This document shows, one piece after another, positions 49,268 through 58,951 of a DNA stretch of 64,000 nucleotides. The stretch's first letter is position 1; each line of letters begins with the position of its first letter. This DNA comes from Methanobacteriota archaeon. Lineage in GTDB: Archaea; Thermoplasmatota; Poseidoniia; Poseidoniales; Thalassarchaeaceae. The translations under genes were made by a program, and so were the position numbers. The notes beneath the pieces were generated by a model. That model was not told where the DNA came from and searched no databases. It saw nothing but the letters and a program-made list of their open reading frames with translations. Where the stretch lies: positions 1 through 64,000 of the forward strand of contig JAAZXW010000006.1 in the NCBI GenBank assembly GCA_014239955.1. Direction: 5' to 3'.

Positions 49268-49995
49268 GTGACACAATGGAAACGAGGAGAATCCTCGATC
49301 TGCTAGATCTGACGCTTCTGGACATGGATGCCAGCGAGAGAGATTTGGCAAAGGTCTGCGAACTGGCGAACAGGTATCGGACCGCGGCAGTCTGCGTATT
49401 CCCAAGACACGCTGGATTCGTGAGAGATCACCTAGATGAGGGGATTGCGATAGCCTTGGTATCAGGGGACTTTCCCCGAGGTAGTGATTCCCCTGAGGAG
49501 ATCTTCGATGCTGTGGAAGAAGCCGTATCCAAGGGAGCGGATGAGATAGACTGCGTATTGGAGCCAAGGGGCGATGATTCATTCCCGGGAGAATTAGAGT
49601 TGGCCAAGCTGATTGCCATGCGAGAGGCAGCCCAAGGACGCATCCTGAAGGTTATTATAGAAACCCCATTACTTGGGGAAAGGCAACTCAGGGCAGTGAC
49701 TAGGATGGCTCTGTCGACTGGAGTTGACTTCGTCAAATCGTGCACGGGGAGGAGGGGCGGATGTAGTGACGAGGCTGCGACCATCCTGGCCGAAGAGGTC
49801 AGTAGGCACTGTCTTTCCTTCGAAGGAAATCCCGGGGTGAAGATTTCGGGTGGCATCTCGAAGAGAGAGGATGCGGAGAGGCTGATTGCCCTGGTGAACG
49901 AAGAAGACGGGTCAATATCAGGTAGTGACCGATTGCGAATAGGGACATCTTCCCTACTGGCGGATTTGGTTGATGGTGGGCTCGGCAGGAATTGA
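49264..49995 (+). CDS. deoC: Deoxyribose-phosphate aldolase
   Basis: LLDLTLLDMDASE, DEIDCVLEP, LKVIIETPLL, DFVKSCTGRRGG, GVKISGGI. Confidence 0.92.
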   Translation: MSDTMETRRILDLLDLTLLDMDASERDLAKVCELANRYRTAAVCVFPRHAGFVRDHLDEGIAIALVSGDFPRGSDSPEEIFDAVEEAVSKGADEIDCVLEPRGDDSFPGELELAKLIAMREAAQGRILKVIIETPLLGERQLRAVTRMALSTGVDFVKSCTGRRGGCSDEAATILAEEVSRHCLSFEGNPGVKISGGISKREDAERLIALVNEEDGSISGSDRLRIGTSSLLADLVDGGLGRN

Positions 49996-50049
49996 ACCTG
50001 CGATCTTCGCCATGTGAAGGCGACGTCATAACCCCTAGACCACGAGCCC
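49974..50049 (-). tRNA. trnV: tRNA-Val(CAC), CCA encoded
   Basis: Acceptor GGGCTCG/CGAGCCC, anticodon loop TTCACAT, T-loop TTCAATT. Confidence 0.95.
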
Positions 50050-50129
50050 GGCCTATTTGCCAGCAATCTTCTGCGGATAAGATTGGTGACAGTAGGGCAT
50101 CCTGGTCCCGCCGGTGTCAAAAGAGGCGG

Positions 50130-51593
50130 ATGGCTCGGAAACCCGTGGCAGAGAGCATCGATATGGGGGTATTGCAAGAGCGGGACACCTGGAAGGCCTT
50201 CGGGGTTGGCATTGTTCTGTTCTGTATGATAGCCTATGCGTCGCTAGGGATTTTCGGCATCTCGTCATCGCTTTACGGAGTCTCGGACGAGGTTGAACGA
50301 GTGCCTGACTTCGAGGTGATGACCATGAACAGGACGGGGATAGATGACTCCATTGCAGGAGACGATGGCACGGCAAGGTTATCTGAATTACGAGGAAACG
50401 TGGTCATCCTCGACTTCATGGCAGTGGACTGCGCAAACTGCCACTACGTCCAGGGGCATATCGAAGATAGACTCGACGCATGGCAAGAATCTGGTTCGGA
50501 GTACCCGGTCGTGGCATTATCAATCGCATCTTGGTACGGGTACGAGTCATTTGACTGGATAAATGAGACATTCGGGAGCTCGACGTCTGACAAGCACATG
50601 CGTTGGCCTGTGGCGAACGGTGCATCGGATGCAGTTCTCCTAGAGGATGGATCTCGAGGAGACTTGGTAGAGTATTTCGCTGCCCAGAACCTCCCTCTTG
50701 TGTATGTGATAGATCACGAAGGATACGTGGTAGCCAAGGAGGGGACCGGAACTCCGCTTGACGGGTGGTCATCATTCGATAGAGCTGTGGAGCGGGCGAT
50801 CGAGGGAGATGCGGAGGATCTGAAATTCGGGATCGAGAAAGCAGACAGGTCATTCTCCGGGGTCTTCATCATCGGGCTCTTCCTAGGGGTCCTAGTCTAC
50901 TTCTCACCCTGCGCATTCCCAGTACTCCCATCCTACATCAGCTACTGCCTCAGTCTCGGGGTCAGGGAAGACGAGCTCCGCGAGGCGGGGAAGCTAGGGG
51001 GAAGGATCCCCGGGCCTCTTGAGATAGGGGCATTCGCAGCACTGGGGCAACTCACATTCTTCGGAACTGTAGGGGTGGTGATCTTCGGACTGGATGGGGT
51101 TCTGAGCCTGTCAGGGATCCTGCATGACATAGCCGTGGGGATCTCGCTTCTCCTGATATTCCTCGGAGCGTTGATGCTTATGGGATGGACCTCGAACTTC
51201 CTAGCCCGGGTGCAGGGCCTACTAGACCGGCACATGACTACGGAAGACGACGAGAGGTTCACCCCTCGAAGGAACATGTACCTGTGGGGCATCGGTTACA
51301 GCGCTGCTTCGGTCGACTGCACGGCGGCTGCGGTTTTCCCCTTCGTGGCATGGCTGGCAGTGGTCGGAGAGGGCGCCCTTGTCATGGGAATGGGGGGCCT
51401 TATGCTCTCGGTCTCCCTCCTGATGATAGGGGTGACTGCTCTGGTTGGGATGGGCAGAGGCGCGCTTATCGACTCCCTCAGAAGGAACTCATCGATTGTG
51501 AAGGCAACAGGTTCTTGGATGATGATGTTTGCTGGGATCGGACTCTTCGCATACCTGACTCAACCGGAAATTGTAGCTGCAATTATGGGCTAG
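50130..51593 (+). CDS. Thioredoxin-like domain fused to CcdA/DsbD-type transmembrane domain
   Basis: FMAVDCANCHYVQ (CXXC), then FSPCAFPVLPSYISY and GYSAASVDCTAAAVFPFV membrane cysteines. Confidence 0.85.
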   Translation: MARKPVAESIDMGVLQERDTWKAFGVGIVLFCMIAYASLGIFGISSSLYGVSDEVERVPDFEVMTMNRTGIDDSIAGDDGTARLSELRGNVVILDFMAVDCANCHYVQGHIEDRLDAWQESGSEYPVVALSIASWYGYESFDWINETFGSSTSDKHMRWPVANGASDAVLLEDGSRGDLVEYFAAQNLPLVYVIDHEGYVVAKEGTGTPLDGWSSFDRAVERAIEGDAEDLKFGIEKADRSFSGVFIIGLFLGVLVYFSPCAFPVLPSYISYCLSLGVREDELREAGKLGGRIPGPLEIGAFAALGQLTFFGTVGVVIFGLDGVLSLSGILHDIAVGISLLLIFLGALMLMGWTSNFLARVQGLLDRHMTTEDDERFTPRRNMYLWGIGYSAASVDCTAAAVFPFVAWLAVVGEGALVMGMGGLMLSVSLLMIGVTALVGMGRGALIDSLRRNSSIVKATGSWMMMFAGIGLFAYLTQPEIVAAIMG

Positions 51594-52264
51594 TTCTCAC
51601 CTATCGGCTGGAGCATATGCTCTACAACGGGCATGACTGATCCCCATATCCTGTCATGGACCTCTTCGACGGTGTGCCTAGTTGGGATCAGTGTCGCTCC
51701 GGCCTTCTTTCCGGACTCCTGGAACTTCTGCCTGAGGGTCTTCTGGTACTGCAGGAAGGAGGAAGTGATGGACGTCGATAGCGCCAGGTCCATGCCGGCC
51801 TCGAAGTGGTTCAGAGCCTCCAGTCTCTCACCGAACATGATACGGTTCAGGAGTCGCCGTGGCCCTGCGTGTAGGACAATCATGGCATCGGGATCAGGAG
51901 TATTCGTGTAGAGGGAATCTATCCAGCTCCCATCGCCCCCTCGAACCTGCTCCCTGATCCTGGGTGTGAGAGTGTAGCGATCGGCGATGACCACGAATCC
52001 GGCACCTAGTAGGGGTTCGGCCTCATGCTTGATCTGGTCATGCAAGTCCGTGGCATAGAGGAGAGACCTAGTGCGCCAGTTTAGCTGATGGATATCCGCG
52101 GTTCGTGACTTGACAAGACCCCCCATCAGATCGGAACGAGCCAACCCAATTGTGTGAGTGGCTATCCCATTTGCCTTCAACCTGGCAGAGAGAAGCCTGA
52201 CATGGAGGGTCCGACCCACGTGGTCGGGACCCTCGATGACGATAAGCTTCCCCACGTGACTCAT
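51590..52264 (-). CDS. Thymidylate kinase-like protein with altered P-loop (GPDHVGRT)
   Basis: LIVIEGPDHVGRTLHVRLLSARL, IADRYTLTPRIR; paralogous to the next gene. Confidence 0.78.
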   Translation of the reverse strand: MSHVGKLIVIEGPDHVGRTLHVRLLSARLKANGIATHTIGLARSDLMGGLVKSRTADIHQLNWRTRSLLYATDLHDQIKHEAEPLLGAGFVVIADRYTLTPRIREQVRGGDGSWIDSLYTNTPDPDAMIVLHAGPRRLLNRIMFGERLEALNHFEAGMDLALSTSITSSFLQYQKTLRQKFQESGKKAGATLIPTRHTVEEVHDRIWGSVMPVVEHMLQPIGEN

Positions 52265-52998
52265 TGCCCGTCACCTCCCGAGTAGGAAAGCCAGTCAATG
52301 TCCGACTCGCTCAGATTCTGCGCGAGCCTGTCGGACTGATCGATAACTTGTGTGGATGATAGGTCGATGTGCTTGTCAAAGGTTTCTCTCACCCTCGACT
52401 GAACCTCTGAGACTGACCCCTGGGCATCCAGGCGTACGATTCGCCCATCCTCGACGAGCCCCGCATAAATCTCAGAGACCTTCCCTTGGAATATCCTGTA
52501 AGACTCGAATGGGTCGGTGGTCCACCCCATGTCCATCCCGGCCTCGTAGAACTTCAGCTTGGGCCTTCCCTTGACGATTCGATCGAAGCTGACGTCCACA
52601 GGGACGTCGAAGTACAGAGTAAGGTCTGGCTCCCTGGCGAATGAGTATGTGTCCTCGATAACCTCGCGGGGAACCTCTCGAGACCCGTCCCTCGCCATCG
52701 CAGTGTACTTGTAACGGTCGCAAATGACGATGCCGCCTATCTCCAAGACTGGTTCTATCTGCTGTGACCACCTATCGGCGAAGTCGGCAGCGTGAATCAT
52801 GTGGAATGTAATTGGCATGAGACGTCGAGAGTTCTTGCCGATCTTCGTGGCCTCCTTCACGATCTTGCTGGAGTTCCACTCAGTATGGAAAACGGGTAGC
52901 CCCTTGGCTCGAAGCCAGTGGTAGAGTAGCTTAGCTTGAGTGCTCTTCCCCGAGCCGTCCATGCCCTCTACTGCAATCAGTATTCCCCTTTTTGCCAA
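52261..52998 (-). CDS. tmk: Thymidylate kinase (dTMP kinase)-like protein
   Basis: ILIAVEGMDGSGKSTQAKLL, ICDRYKYTAMARDGSRE. Confidence 0.87.
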   Translation of the reverse strand: MAKRGILIAVEGMDGSGKSTQAKLLYHWLRAKGLPVFHTEWNSSKIVKEATKIGKNSRRLMPITFHMIHAADFADRWSQQIEPVLEIGGIVICDRYKYTAMARDGSREVPREVIEDTYSFAREPDLTLYFDVPVDVSFDRIVKGRPKLKFYEAGMDMGWTTDPFESYRIFQGKVSEIYAGLVEDGRIVRLDAQGSVSEVQSRVRETFDKHIDLSSTQVIDQSDRLAQNLSESDIDWLSYSGGDGQ

Positions 52999-53357
52999 TC
53001 AATCACCACCCCCATAATTGCGCCTTGGCGCAGATTTGGGGGAAGGAAGGGACGTATTAGAGTGTGGTTGAGAGCTAATTGACTAATTGTCCCGGGACCG
53101 CCAGTCATGTTATGCGCGACCAGCCCCTACAGTACTAGTCCAGAAAGCAAGGCAAGGGCCCCTTCATTACACCCATCTCAGAGGTAGGGGGAATCAACTC
53201 TGCCTCTTGGGCCCATGAAAGTACAGCGAACATTATGCCGAAAGCAGAGAGTACAACCATATTACGAATAGACGTTCCCTTAACTCAGTGCTAATTGTTG
53301 ACATCCTACAAAATAGCGGAGGAGAAATAGGGTTGTAATGATTGCCAGATTGGGGCC

Positions 53358-54395
53358 TCAGTATCTCCTAATGGAGTCGTATGCAAGCATGTTTAGCAAA
53401 ATCTCGCCGAAATCTCTTGCATAGGCGCATAGTCTTCGAGTCGATTCGGATATCCTATCTTCGAAGAGCAAGGGTGCTGCCTTGCGCTTCCCGGACCAGA
53501 GGCCTTCCTCGTGTTTCTCTAGTTCCAGTTGGGCTGCTTTGAGTGAGTTTCGAGCGGCTTCGATCTGATGGGCGTCTCGTTCTCTCAAATTGATCATTAG
53601 GGTCTTAATCGAATCTAGCCATATTGGGAGAACTGATAGGGGCATTTCTTCTAGTGAGAGTTTCGGGTTCGATTCTGTCTCTAATGTTAGTTTTGCCATC
53701 TGATTCGCATGATCCATCATCCTCTCCAAGGAGCGGGCTAGGTTAGCATGCTCCACTCCCTGTTTTCGACTAAGGCCTAGTGACTTGACGATCTGAGATG
53801 ATGAGAGCATTGACCCGACCTGCCTCTCGATGAGATACTGGAGGCCGTCAACTTCCCTCTCACGTTCTTCGTGGTCAGATATCATCTCTCCGTCCCCGCC
53901 CCTCAGAACTTCCAAGATGTCCCTGACGAGTGAGGAAAGTAGCAGGTACATCCTGTTGAGGCTGGCGTTCAGCGAGAGTTCCCCGGCATTCAGGAGACTG
54001 ATTAGACGTGCGCTGACGTCATCCTGGTCACCTATTTCGAAACCACGGGTTGAACGCAGGAAGCGTCGGATTACGCCACGAGTTTTTCGGCCCAACGGAC
54101 TCTCGCTAAGAACGAGTATCTCTTGCACTCCTGAGATGTATGCCCCCATGAGATGGTCGTAAAGCGCCCCCTCAGGGAGACGATCAATTTGGATGGTGAC
54201 TTCAGTTCTTCTTTCGGCCGCATCATCCAAAGGAGAGAGCATCAATTCGCCACTAGTCCTCCAATCAACGCGGATGCTGTCACGAGCAGAGAGATTGTTT
54301 GCAATCACCCATGGCTTGGGCAGACTCAGAGTGAATGTTGCCCCACCTGTTAGTTGCAGTCTTCGCACATCATGCTCCCCCGGGCCAATAGGCAT
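53358..54395 (-). CDS. Archaeal PhoU-family regulator with N-terminal AbrB/SpoVT-like segment
   Basis: GGATFTLSLPKPWVIANNLSARDSIRVD plus PhoU-like helices; divergent to a phosphate transporter. Confidence 0.85.
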   Translation of the reverse strand: MPIGPGEHDVRRLQLTGGATFTLSLPKPWVIANNLSARDSIRVDWRTSGELMLSPLDDAAERRTEVTIQIDRLPEGALYDHLMGAYISGVQEILVLSESPLGRKTRGVIRRFLRSTRGFEIGDQDDVSARLISLLNAGELSLNASLNRMYLLLSSLVRDILEVLRGGDGEMISDHEEREREVDGLQYLIERQVGSMLSSSQIVKSLGLSRKQGVEHANLARSLERMMDHANQMAKLTLETESNPKLSLEEMPLSVLPIWLDSIKTLMINLRERDAHQIEAARNSLKAAQLELEKHEEGLWSGKRKAAPLLFEDRISESTRRLCAYARDFGEILLNMLAYDSIRRY

Positions 54396-54454
54396 GGCGT
54401 TGCGATTCTAATGATTAATATATAGATTACCAAAGTTCTCTATCAAATACTCCA

Positions 54455-56602
54455 ATGGAATCGCCAAGGTTTGTGGAACTCACAGGATTGATGTGGCTAG
54501 TACTGTTTGTTTCTCTAGCTGTTTGTGCCTACATGGCATGGAACATTGGTGCCAACGATGTTGCCAATGCGATGGGGACTTCTGTCGGATCCCGTGCTCT
54601 GACCCTAAAACAAGCAGTAATCATCGCAGCTGTCTTCGAGTTTGCAGGGGCGATGATTGCAGGGGATGCAGTCACTGACACCGTTCGAAAGGGAATCCTG
54701 GTTGTCGATTTCGATAATCGTGAGATGGTTGACGCTATTTCTGATGATCTGATGTACGGATTCATTGCAGCCATGATGGCAGCTGCCCTGTGGCTCACCA
54801 CTGCGACAAGGTATGGCCTACCTGTGTCCACCACTCACAGCATTATCGGTGGAATTGTTGGAGTTGGCCTAGTCCTCGAGGTTCAACATGATGCGTCTCT
54901 AATTGATTGGGGCGTAGTCGAGAAGGTGACTATGTCTTGGGTGGCTAGCCCAGTGATGGGGGGGCTGTTCGCTTTCTTCACTTTCTGGATAATCAGGGAA
55001 ACAATCCTTGAAGCCCCCGAACCTGAGGCCCGGGCACGCTGGATGGCTCCGATTCTAGCAATTCCGACATTCTTTGTCCTTGGACTGGCACTCCAGTTCA
55101 AGGCCCTAAAGGGGCTGTTCAGCAGACTCGACAGAAAAGGTTTCCTCGAAAAGGGAGATTGGTTGCCCGCCAATGAGAACGGGGTCTGGAACCCAATGGA
55201 AGCCAATGCATGGTTCCCGGTTAACAGCCTTATCCTCGCGGTAGTCGTATCAGTCATCGCTTCAGTTGCACTTGCCTATGTCCTACGGAACTACGACTTC
55301 AAGGGCGAGAATGATGGATTCCATGGGGTTGAGAGGATTTTCGTATGGTTACAAGTCATCGCAGCTGCCTACGTCGCCTTCGCTCACGGGGCCAATGATA
55401 GGTCAAATGCAATCGGCCCGATGGCGGCTGTTTGGCAGGTCATTTCTAGTAACGATGGGAAACTAGGTGCGGTGGCTGACGTACCATCCTGGCTCGTACT
55501 TCTGGGAAGCGCGGGCATAGTCATCGGCGTAGTGACCTGGGGATGGAGAGTAATGGAAACTATTGGCAGCAAGATTACCGATATCACCCCTACTCGGGGT
55601 TTCGCTGCGACCTTCGGCGGTGCGACGACCGTCCTAATCTTCTCAATGCCTTTCCTAGCTGTACCGGTTTCCACTACTCACACCCTAGTCGGGGCTGTAG
55701 TTGGAGTTGGTTTAGCGGGTGGTGCCAAAGCTGTCGATTTCAGAGTATTCGGAAAAATCATAGCCTCTTGGTTGGCGAGTCTCCCGGCAGCAGGATTTGG
55801 TTCAATAGTATTCTACGTCGCTATCGGATCGGACCCAATCAAATTACTCATTGTCATTCCTATCGCACTGGGTGTGGTTGGCTATGTGATTTGGAATACT
55901 CGTGATGGAGAGATATTCGTAGAAGATGCGTTATCCGATGCGGGGAGTGTGGATGGAAACTCCCCTACACACTTCGAACTATTCCACACTCACGCTTTGG
56001 CGGTCGAGGAGACGGTGGGTCACATGCTCAGTGCAGTGAATGCAGCTGCAGACGGCAAGGAAACTGGAATTCATATCACGGCTACGGTAGAAGCAGAACT
56101 TCGGGCGGATGACGTAAAGAACGAGATCCGCAGAAAGATTGGATCTGGGCAGATCTCAGTCCTCCAGGGTCGTGACGAGTTACTCCGCATGTTATCGAGA
56201 CAAGACAGAATAGCGGACTACGCGCAGAACGTGGCGGAGCAGCTATCATTTAGGGAGCTGTTTACTGATGAAGAAGCGAGGAAGATGCTCAAAGAAATGG
56301 CGGAGGCAGTGTCTAAGACATCTGCACTCTATGAAGACGCAGTCGCCCAGCTCAAGGACGTCGCACTGTCCGGTTACACCAAGGCCGGAAGGGAAAGGCT
56401 GGGGGAGTTGATCGACGAAGTTAATCTCGCAGAGCACGAGACTGACTTGGTCGAGAGTAGGGCCGCTGCATACGTGTTCAGCCACGGTGATGATTCCCCC
56501 TTGGCAGCAGTACACATGTATCGAGTGCTACAGAGGATGGATGACGTGGCGAATGCCTGCGAGAAGGCTGCTAATGCCCTGCTGTCGATAGTCTACAACT
56601 AG
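54455..56602 (+). CDS. PiT-family inorganic phosphate permease with fused C-terminal PhoU-like (DUF47/TIGR00153) domain
   Basis: NIGANDVANAMGTSVGSRALTLKQA, PVSTTHSIIGGIVGVG, AHGANDRSNAIGP, PVSTTHTLVGAVVGVG; C-terminal ~200 aa helical PhoU-like. Confidence 0.93.
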   Translation: MESPRFVELTGLMWLVLFVSLAVCAYMAWNIGANDVANAMGTSVGSRALTLKQAVIIAAVFEFAGAMIAGDAVTDTVRKGILVVDFDNREMVDAISDDLMYGFIAAMMAAALWLTTATRYGLPVSTTHSIIGGIVGVGLVLEVQHDASLIDWGVVEKVTMSWVASPVMGGLFAFFTFWIIRETILEAPEPEARARWMAPILAIPTFFVLGLALQFKALKGLFSRLDRKGFLEKGDWLPANENGVWNPMEANAWFPVNSLILAVVVSVIASVALAYVLRNYDFKGENDGFHGVERIFVWLQVIAAAYVAFAHGANDRSNAIGPMAAVWQVISSNDGKLGAVADVPSWLVLLGSAGIVIGVVTWGWRVMETIGSKITDITPTRGFAATFGGATTVLIFSMPFLAVPVSTTHTLVGAVVGVGLAGGAKAVDFRVFGKIIASWLASLPAAGFGSIVFYVAIGSDPIKLLIVIPIALGVVGYVIWNTRDGEIFVEDALSDAGSVDGNSPTHFELFHTHALAVEETVGHMLSAVNAAADGKETGIHITATVEAELRADDVKNEIRRKIGSGQISVLQGRDELLRMLSRQDRIADYAQNVAEQLSFRELFTDEEARKMLKEMAEAVSKTSALYEDAVAQLKDVALSGYTKAGRERLGELIDEVNLAEHETDLVESRAAAYVFSHGDDSPLAAVHMYRVLQRMDDVANACEKAANALLSIVYN

Positions 56603-57363
56603 TCATTCCAACCACAGGACTCGGCGAATACCAACGCACCAGTGGTATCGATTTCGTCCAAGGTTCGCTTGGTCGCGACCCATGCTAATTGGGCTACTGC
56701 GATACCGGTAACCAAATCGAATAGGTAGTGCTGCTTTGTTGTCAGGATACTGATGCACAGAAGCACCCACTCAACCCAGAGCAAAATCAGGAAGACTTGC
56801 CATGCCCTTGATTCCTTTCCCTCCCTAGTCACCCACAGGGTCATCAAGCGTGCGAGAAAATATGAGTGAACTATGTGGAGGCTCGGCCACGCGTTCCAGG
56901 GGTTGTCGGAGAAGTGGATGAACTCGAACAGAACCAGTTCCCATCCGCTCAATGAGTCCCAGTCTATCTGGTCGCGGAGGTCTATCTCCGCATGTAGAAC
57001 TAGGAAGATGGTGCAACAGAAGGCGGTGACCATGATCAGGGTCTGCATCCCCACGGCTAGTTCGGCATGGCCCCTCTCATCTCTTGGACATAGGATTAGA
57101 GTTGCAGGGTAGAACATGTACAGTAGCGCGTAGGGGAGGATCATCCAGTTCACAACTGGGAACTCCCTATCGAGTCCAATCTCTGGATCCCATGCCGTAT
57201 CCAGATACATGCTTGCTATGTTGTTGGTAGAGAAGTAAGGGACCGCGACCAGCAACAGGCCCAGCACGAAGACCTCGAGCGGGAACATGCCACCTCCGAG
57301 GAGCTCCCTACGTGACCATGGCCCTGCCCAGAAACGCCTCCAAGGTCGAAGTGTCGCGACCAT
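56599..57363 (-). CDS. PAP2/inositolphosphorylceramide-synthase-like membrane protein
   Basis: WNAWPSLHIVHSYFLARLM, STLTTKQH-like ISILTTKQHYLFDLVTG. Confidence 0.82.
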   Translation of the reverse strand: MVATLRPWRRFWAGPWSRRELLGGGMFPLEVFVLGLLLVAVPYFSTNNIASMYLDTAWDPEIGLDREFPVVNWMILPYALLYMFYPATLILCPRDERGHAELAVGMQTLIMVTAFCCTIFLVLHAEIDLRDQIDWDSLSGWELVLFEFIHFSDNPWNAWPSLHIVHSYFLARLMTLWVTREGKESRAWQVFLILLWVEWVLLCISILTTKQHYLFDLVTGIAVAQLAWVATKRTLDEIDTTGALVFAESCGWND

Positions 57364-57367
57364 GGTG

Positions 57368-58828
57368 TTACTCGTCGGGTAGAGCGTATGAACCTACTAC
57401 TGTAGCAATTGCGGAACCGATGATGGCAGAGCCGAAGGCCCAGAGATCGGCCAGGCCCCCCTCACTCGCTGGGACCGCCCCCCCCGTTGGATGGATGATG
57501 TACATGTAGAACTGTGAGTCTACTGGGGGTTCGATCAATCCGTACAATGCCACGGAGGAGAATCCGGCGAGGCAACCCAGGAATGCACCACGCGACGAGA
57601 CCCCCCTCCAGAGAGTCATCAGAACCGGGGATACTGTGGCTGCTGCGAGCATGTCTGCAAAGAGGAAAATCCCGAAGACACTCAATGCGTTGAACTCGAA
57701 GCCGATGATCGTGGGGCCCGATGCCAGGTAGATTGCCATAGGGATCATCGCTATGGTCGCCACCCTGCATGACTTCAGGCTCAACGCCCCGTCCGAGATG
57801 TCTCTTGAGAAGGAGGCCACTATGGCGTTCTGAAGCGTGTCGGCGCTGGAGCAAACCAGCGACACCACAAGCACGATGAGCACTGAGGCCACCAGGAAGT
57901 TGGATTCGTCTATCACGTAGAAGAATGCAATCGATGGGTCTCCGACGCCTCCTTGACCAGCAGCCACCGTCCCCAGAAAACCCATGGCGAAGACCAACGG
58001 GAACACCATGGCTGCGGCGAGGAATGCCCCTCTCCTCAGCGACTCGTCGTTGTTGGAGGCGTACACCCTCTGCCAGTTCCCCTGTGAGAACATCTCCGCT
58101 GCCGTGACTGCTACGACCAGCGCCAGACCGGATTCGAAGGACCCCATGTAGCTCACACTACCCAGCAACGACCAATCGTCATCTGAGTTGTATGCCCGGG
58201 CATAGTCAATCATCTGACCCGTATCCCCTCCCAGGAGGACGATGAGAATCATCATCACCAACAGTGCGATCACCCATGCCTGTATTCTGTCAGTTGCCAG
58301 GGAGGAGGGAAGCCCCCCATAGGCAGTGTATGTAGCGGTGACGACCCCCACCATCGCCATGGAGATCACCGGGTCCATCCCCGAGAGGTGATCCATCACC
58401 TTACCTATCGCAGTGAACTCCGCAAAGAGGAATGTGAACATGTAGAGTATCGAGATAACTCCCACATAGACCTGCATGGTCCTTCCCAAACGATGTCTCG
58501 CATAGTCAGCGAGAGTAATCCCGTCCGGGAGTCGGCCCCTGATCATCGGGCCCACGTAGGCCAATAGGAGGAATGGCGTCACGGATGACGCGGCATACCC
58601 CATCACGTCCCAGAATCCACCGTAGTATGCTACCTCGGAGGGGGATAGGAGGATCCAGACCCCCATCCCAGAGGCGAAGAGGCTCAGTCCGATTCCCTGC
58701 CATCCCTGCGTCCCCCTTGCTGACAGGAATGCGTCATCGTCGATTTCCCTAGTAGCGGCTTGGAAGCCTATGTATCCGAAGGCGGCCAGAATGCAAGAAG
58801 TAAGGATGTATGCGGTGTTGGTGTCCAT
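57368..58828 (-). CDS. Sodium:solute symporter family transporter, predicted thiamine-related uptake
   Basis: ~13 TMs; YAASSVTPFLLLAYVGPMIRGRLPDGITLADYARHRLG; CSSADTLQNAIVASFSRDIS; preceded by TPP riboswitch. Confidence 0.88.
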   Translation of the reverse strand: MDTNTAYILTSCILAAFGYIGFQAATREIDDDAFLSARGTQGWQGIGLSLFASGMGVWILLSPSEVAYYGGFWDVMGYAASSVTPFLLLAYVGPMIRGRLPDGITLADYARHRLGRTMQVYVGVISILYMFTFLFAEFTAIGKVMDHLSGMDPVISMAMVGVVTATYTAYGGLPSSLATDRIQAWVIALLVMMILIVLLGGDTGQMIDYARAYNSDDDWSLLGSVSYMGSFESGLALVVAVTAAEMFSQGNWQRVYASNNDESLRRGAFLAAAMVFPLVFAMGFLGTVAAGQGGVGDPSIAFFYVIDESNFLVASVLIVLVVSLVCSSADTLQNAIVASFSRDISDGALSLKSCRVATIAMIPMAIYLASGPTIIGFEFNALSVFGIFLFADMLAAATVSPVLMTLWRGVSSRGAFLGCLAGFSSVALYGLIEPPVDSQFYMYIIHPTGGAVPASEGGLADLWAFGSAIIGSAIATVVGSYALPDE

Positions 58829-58832
58829 TTCT

Positions 58833-58912
58833 CTTCCTCCGCTGGAATTACCCAGATCAGGTTCTTGGGTCGTCGCCGGAGGCGACCTCTCAGCAAATTG
58901 CTCCCCAGTGAA
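58833..58912 (-). promoter_or_regulatory. TPP (THI-box) riboswitch
   Basis: Minus strand CACTGGGGAGCAATTTGCTGAGAGGTCGCCTCCGGCGACGACCCAAGAACCTGATCTGGGTAATTCCAGCGGAGGAAG: CTGAGA and ACCTGATCTGG-TAAT-CCAGCG cores; 3' end lies ~5 nt from the symporter ATG. Confidence 0.92.
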
Positions 58913-58951
58913 ATGCCGACTGTGCAGGAATTAGTTCAACCTTCCCGATGC

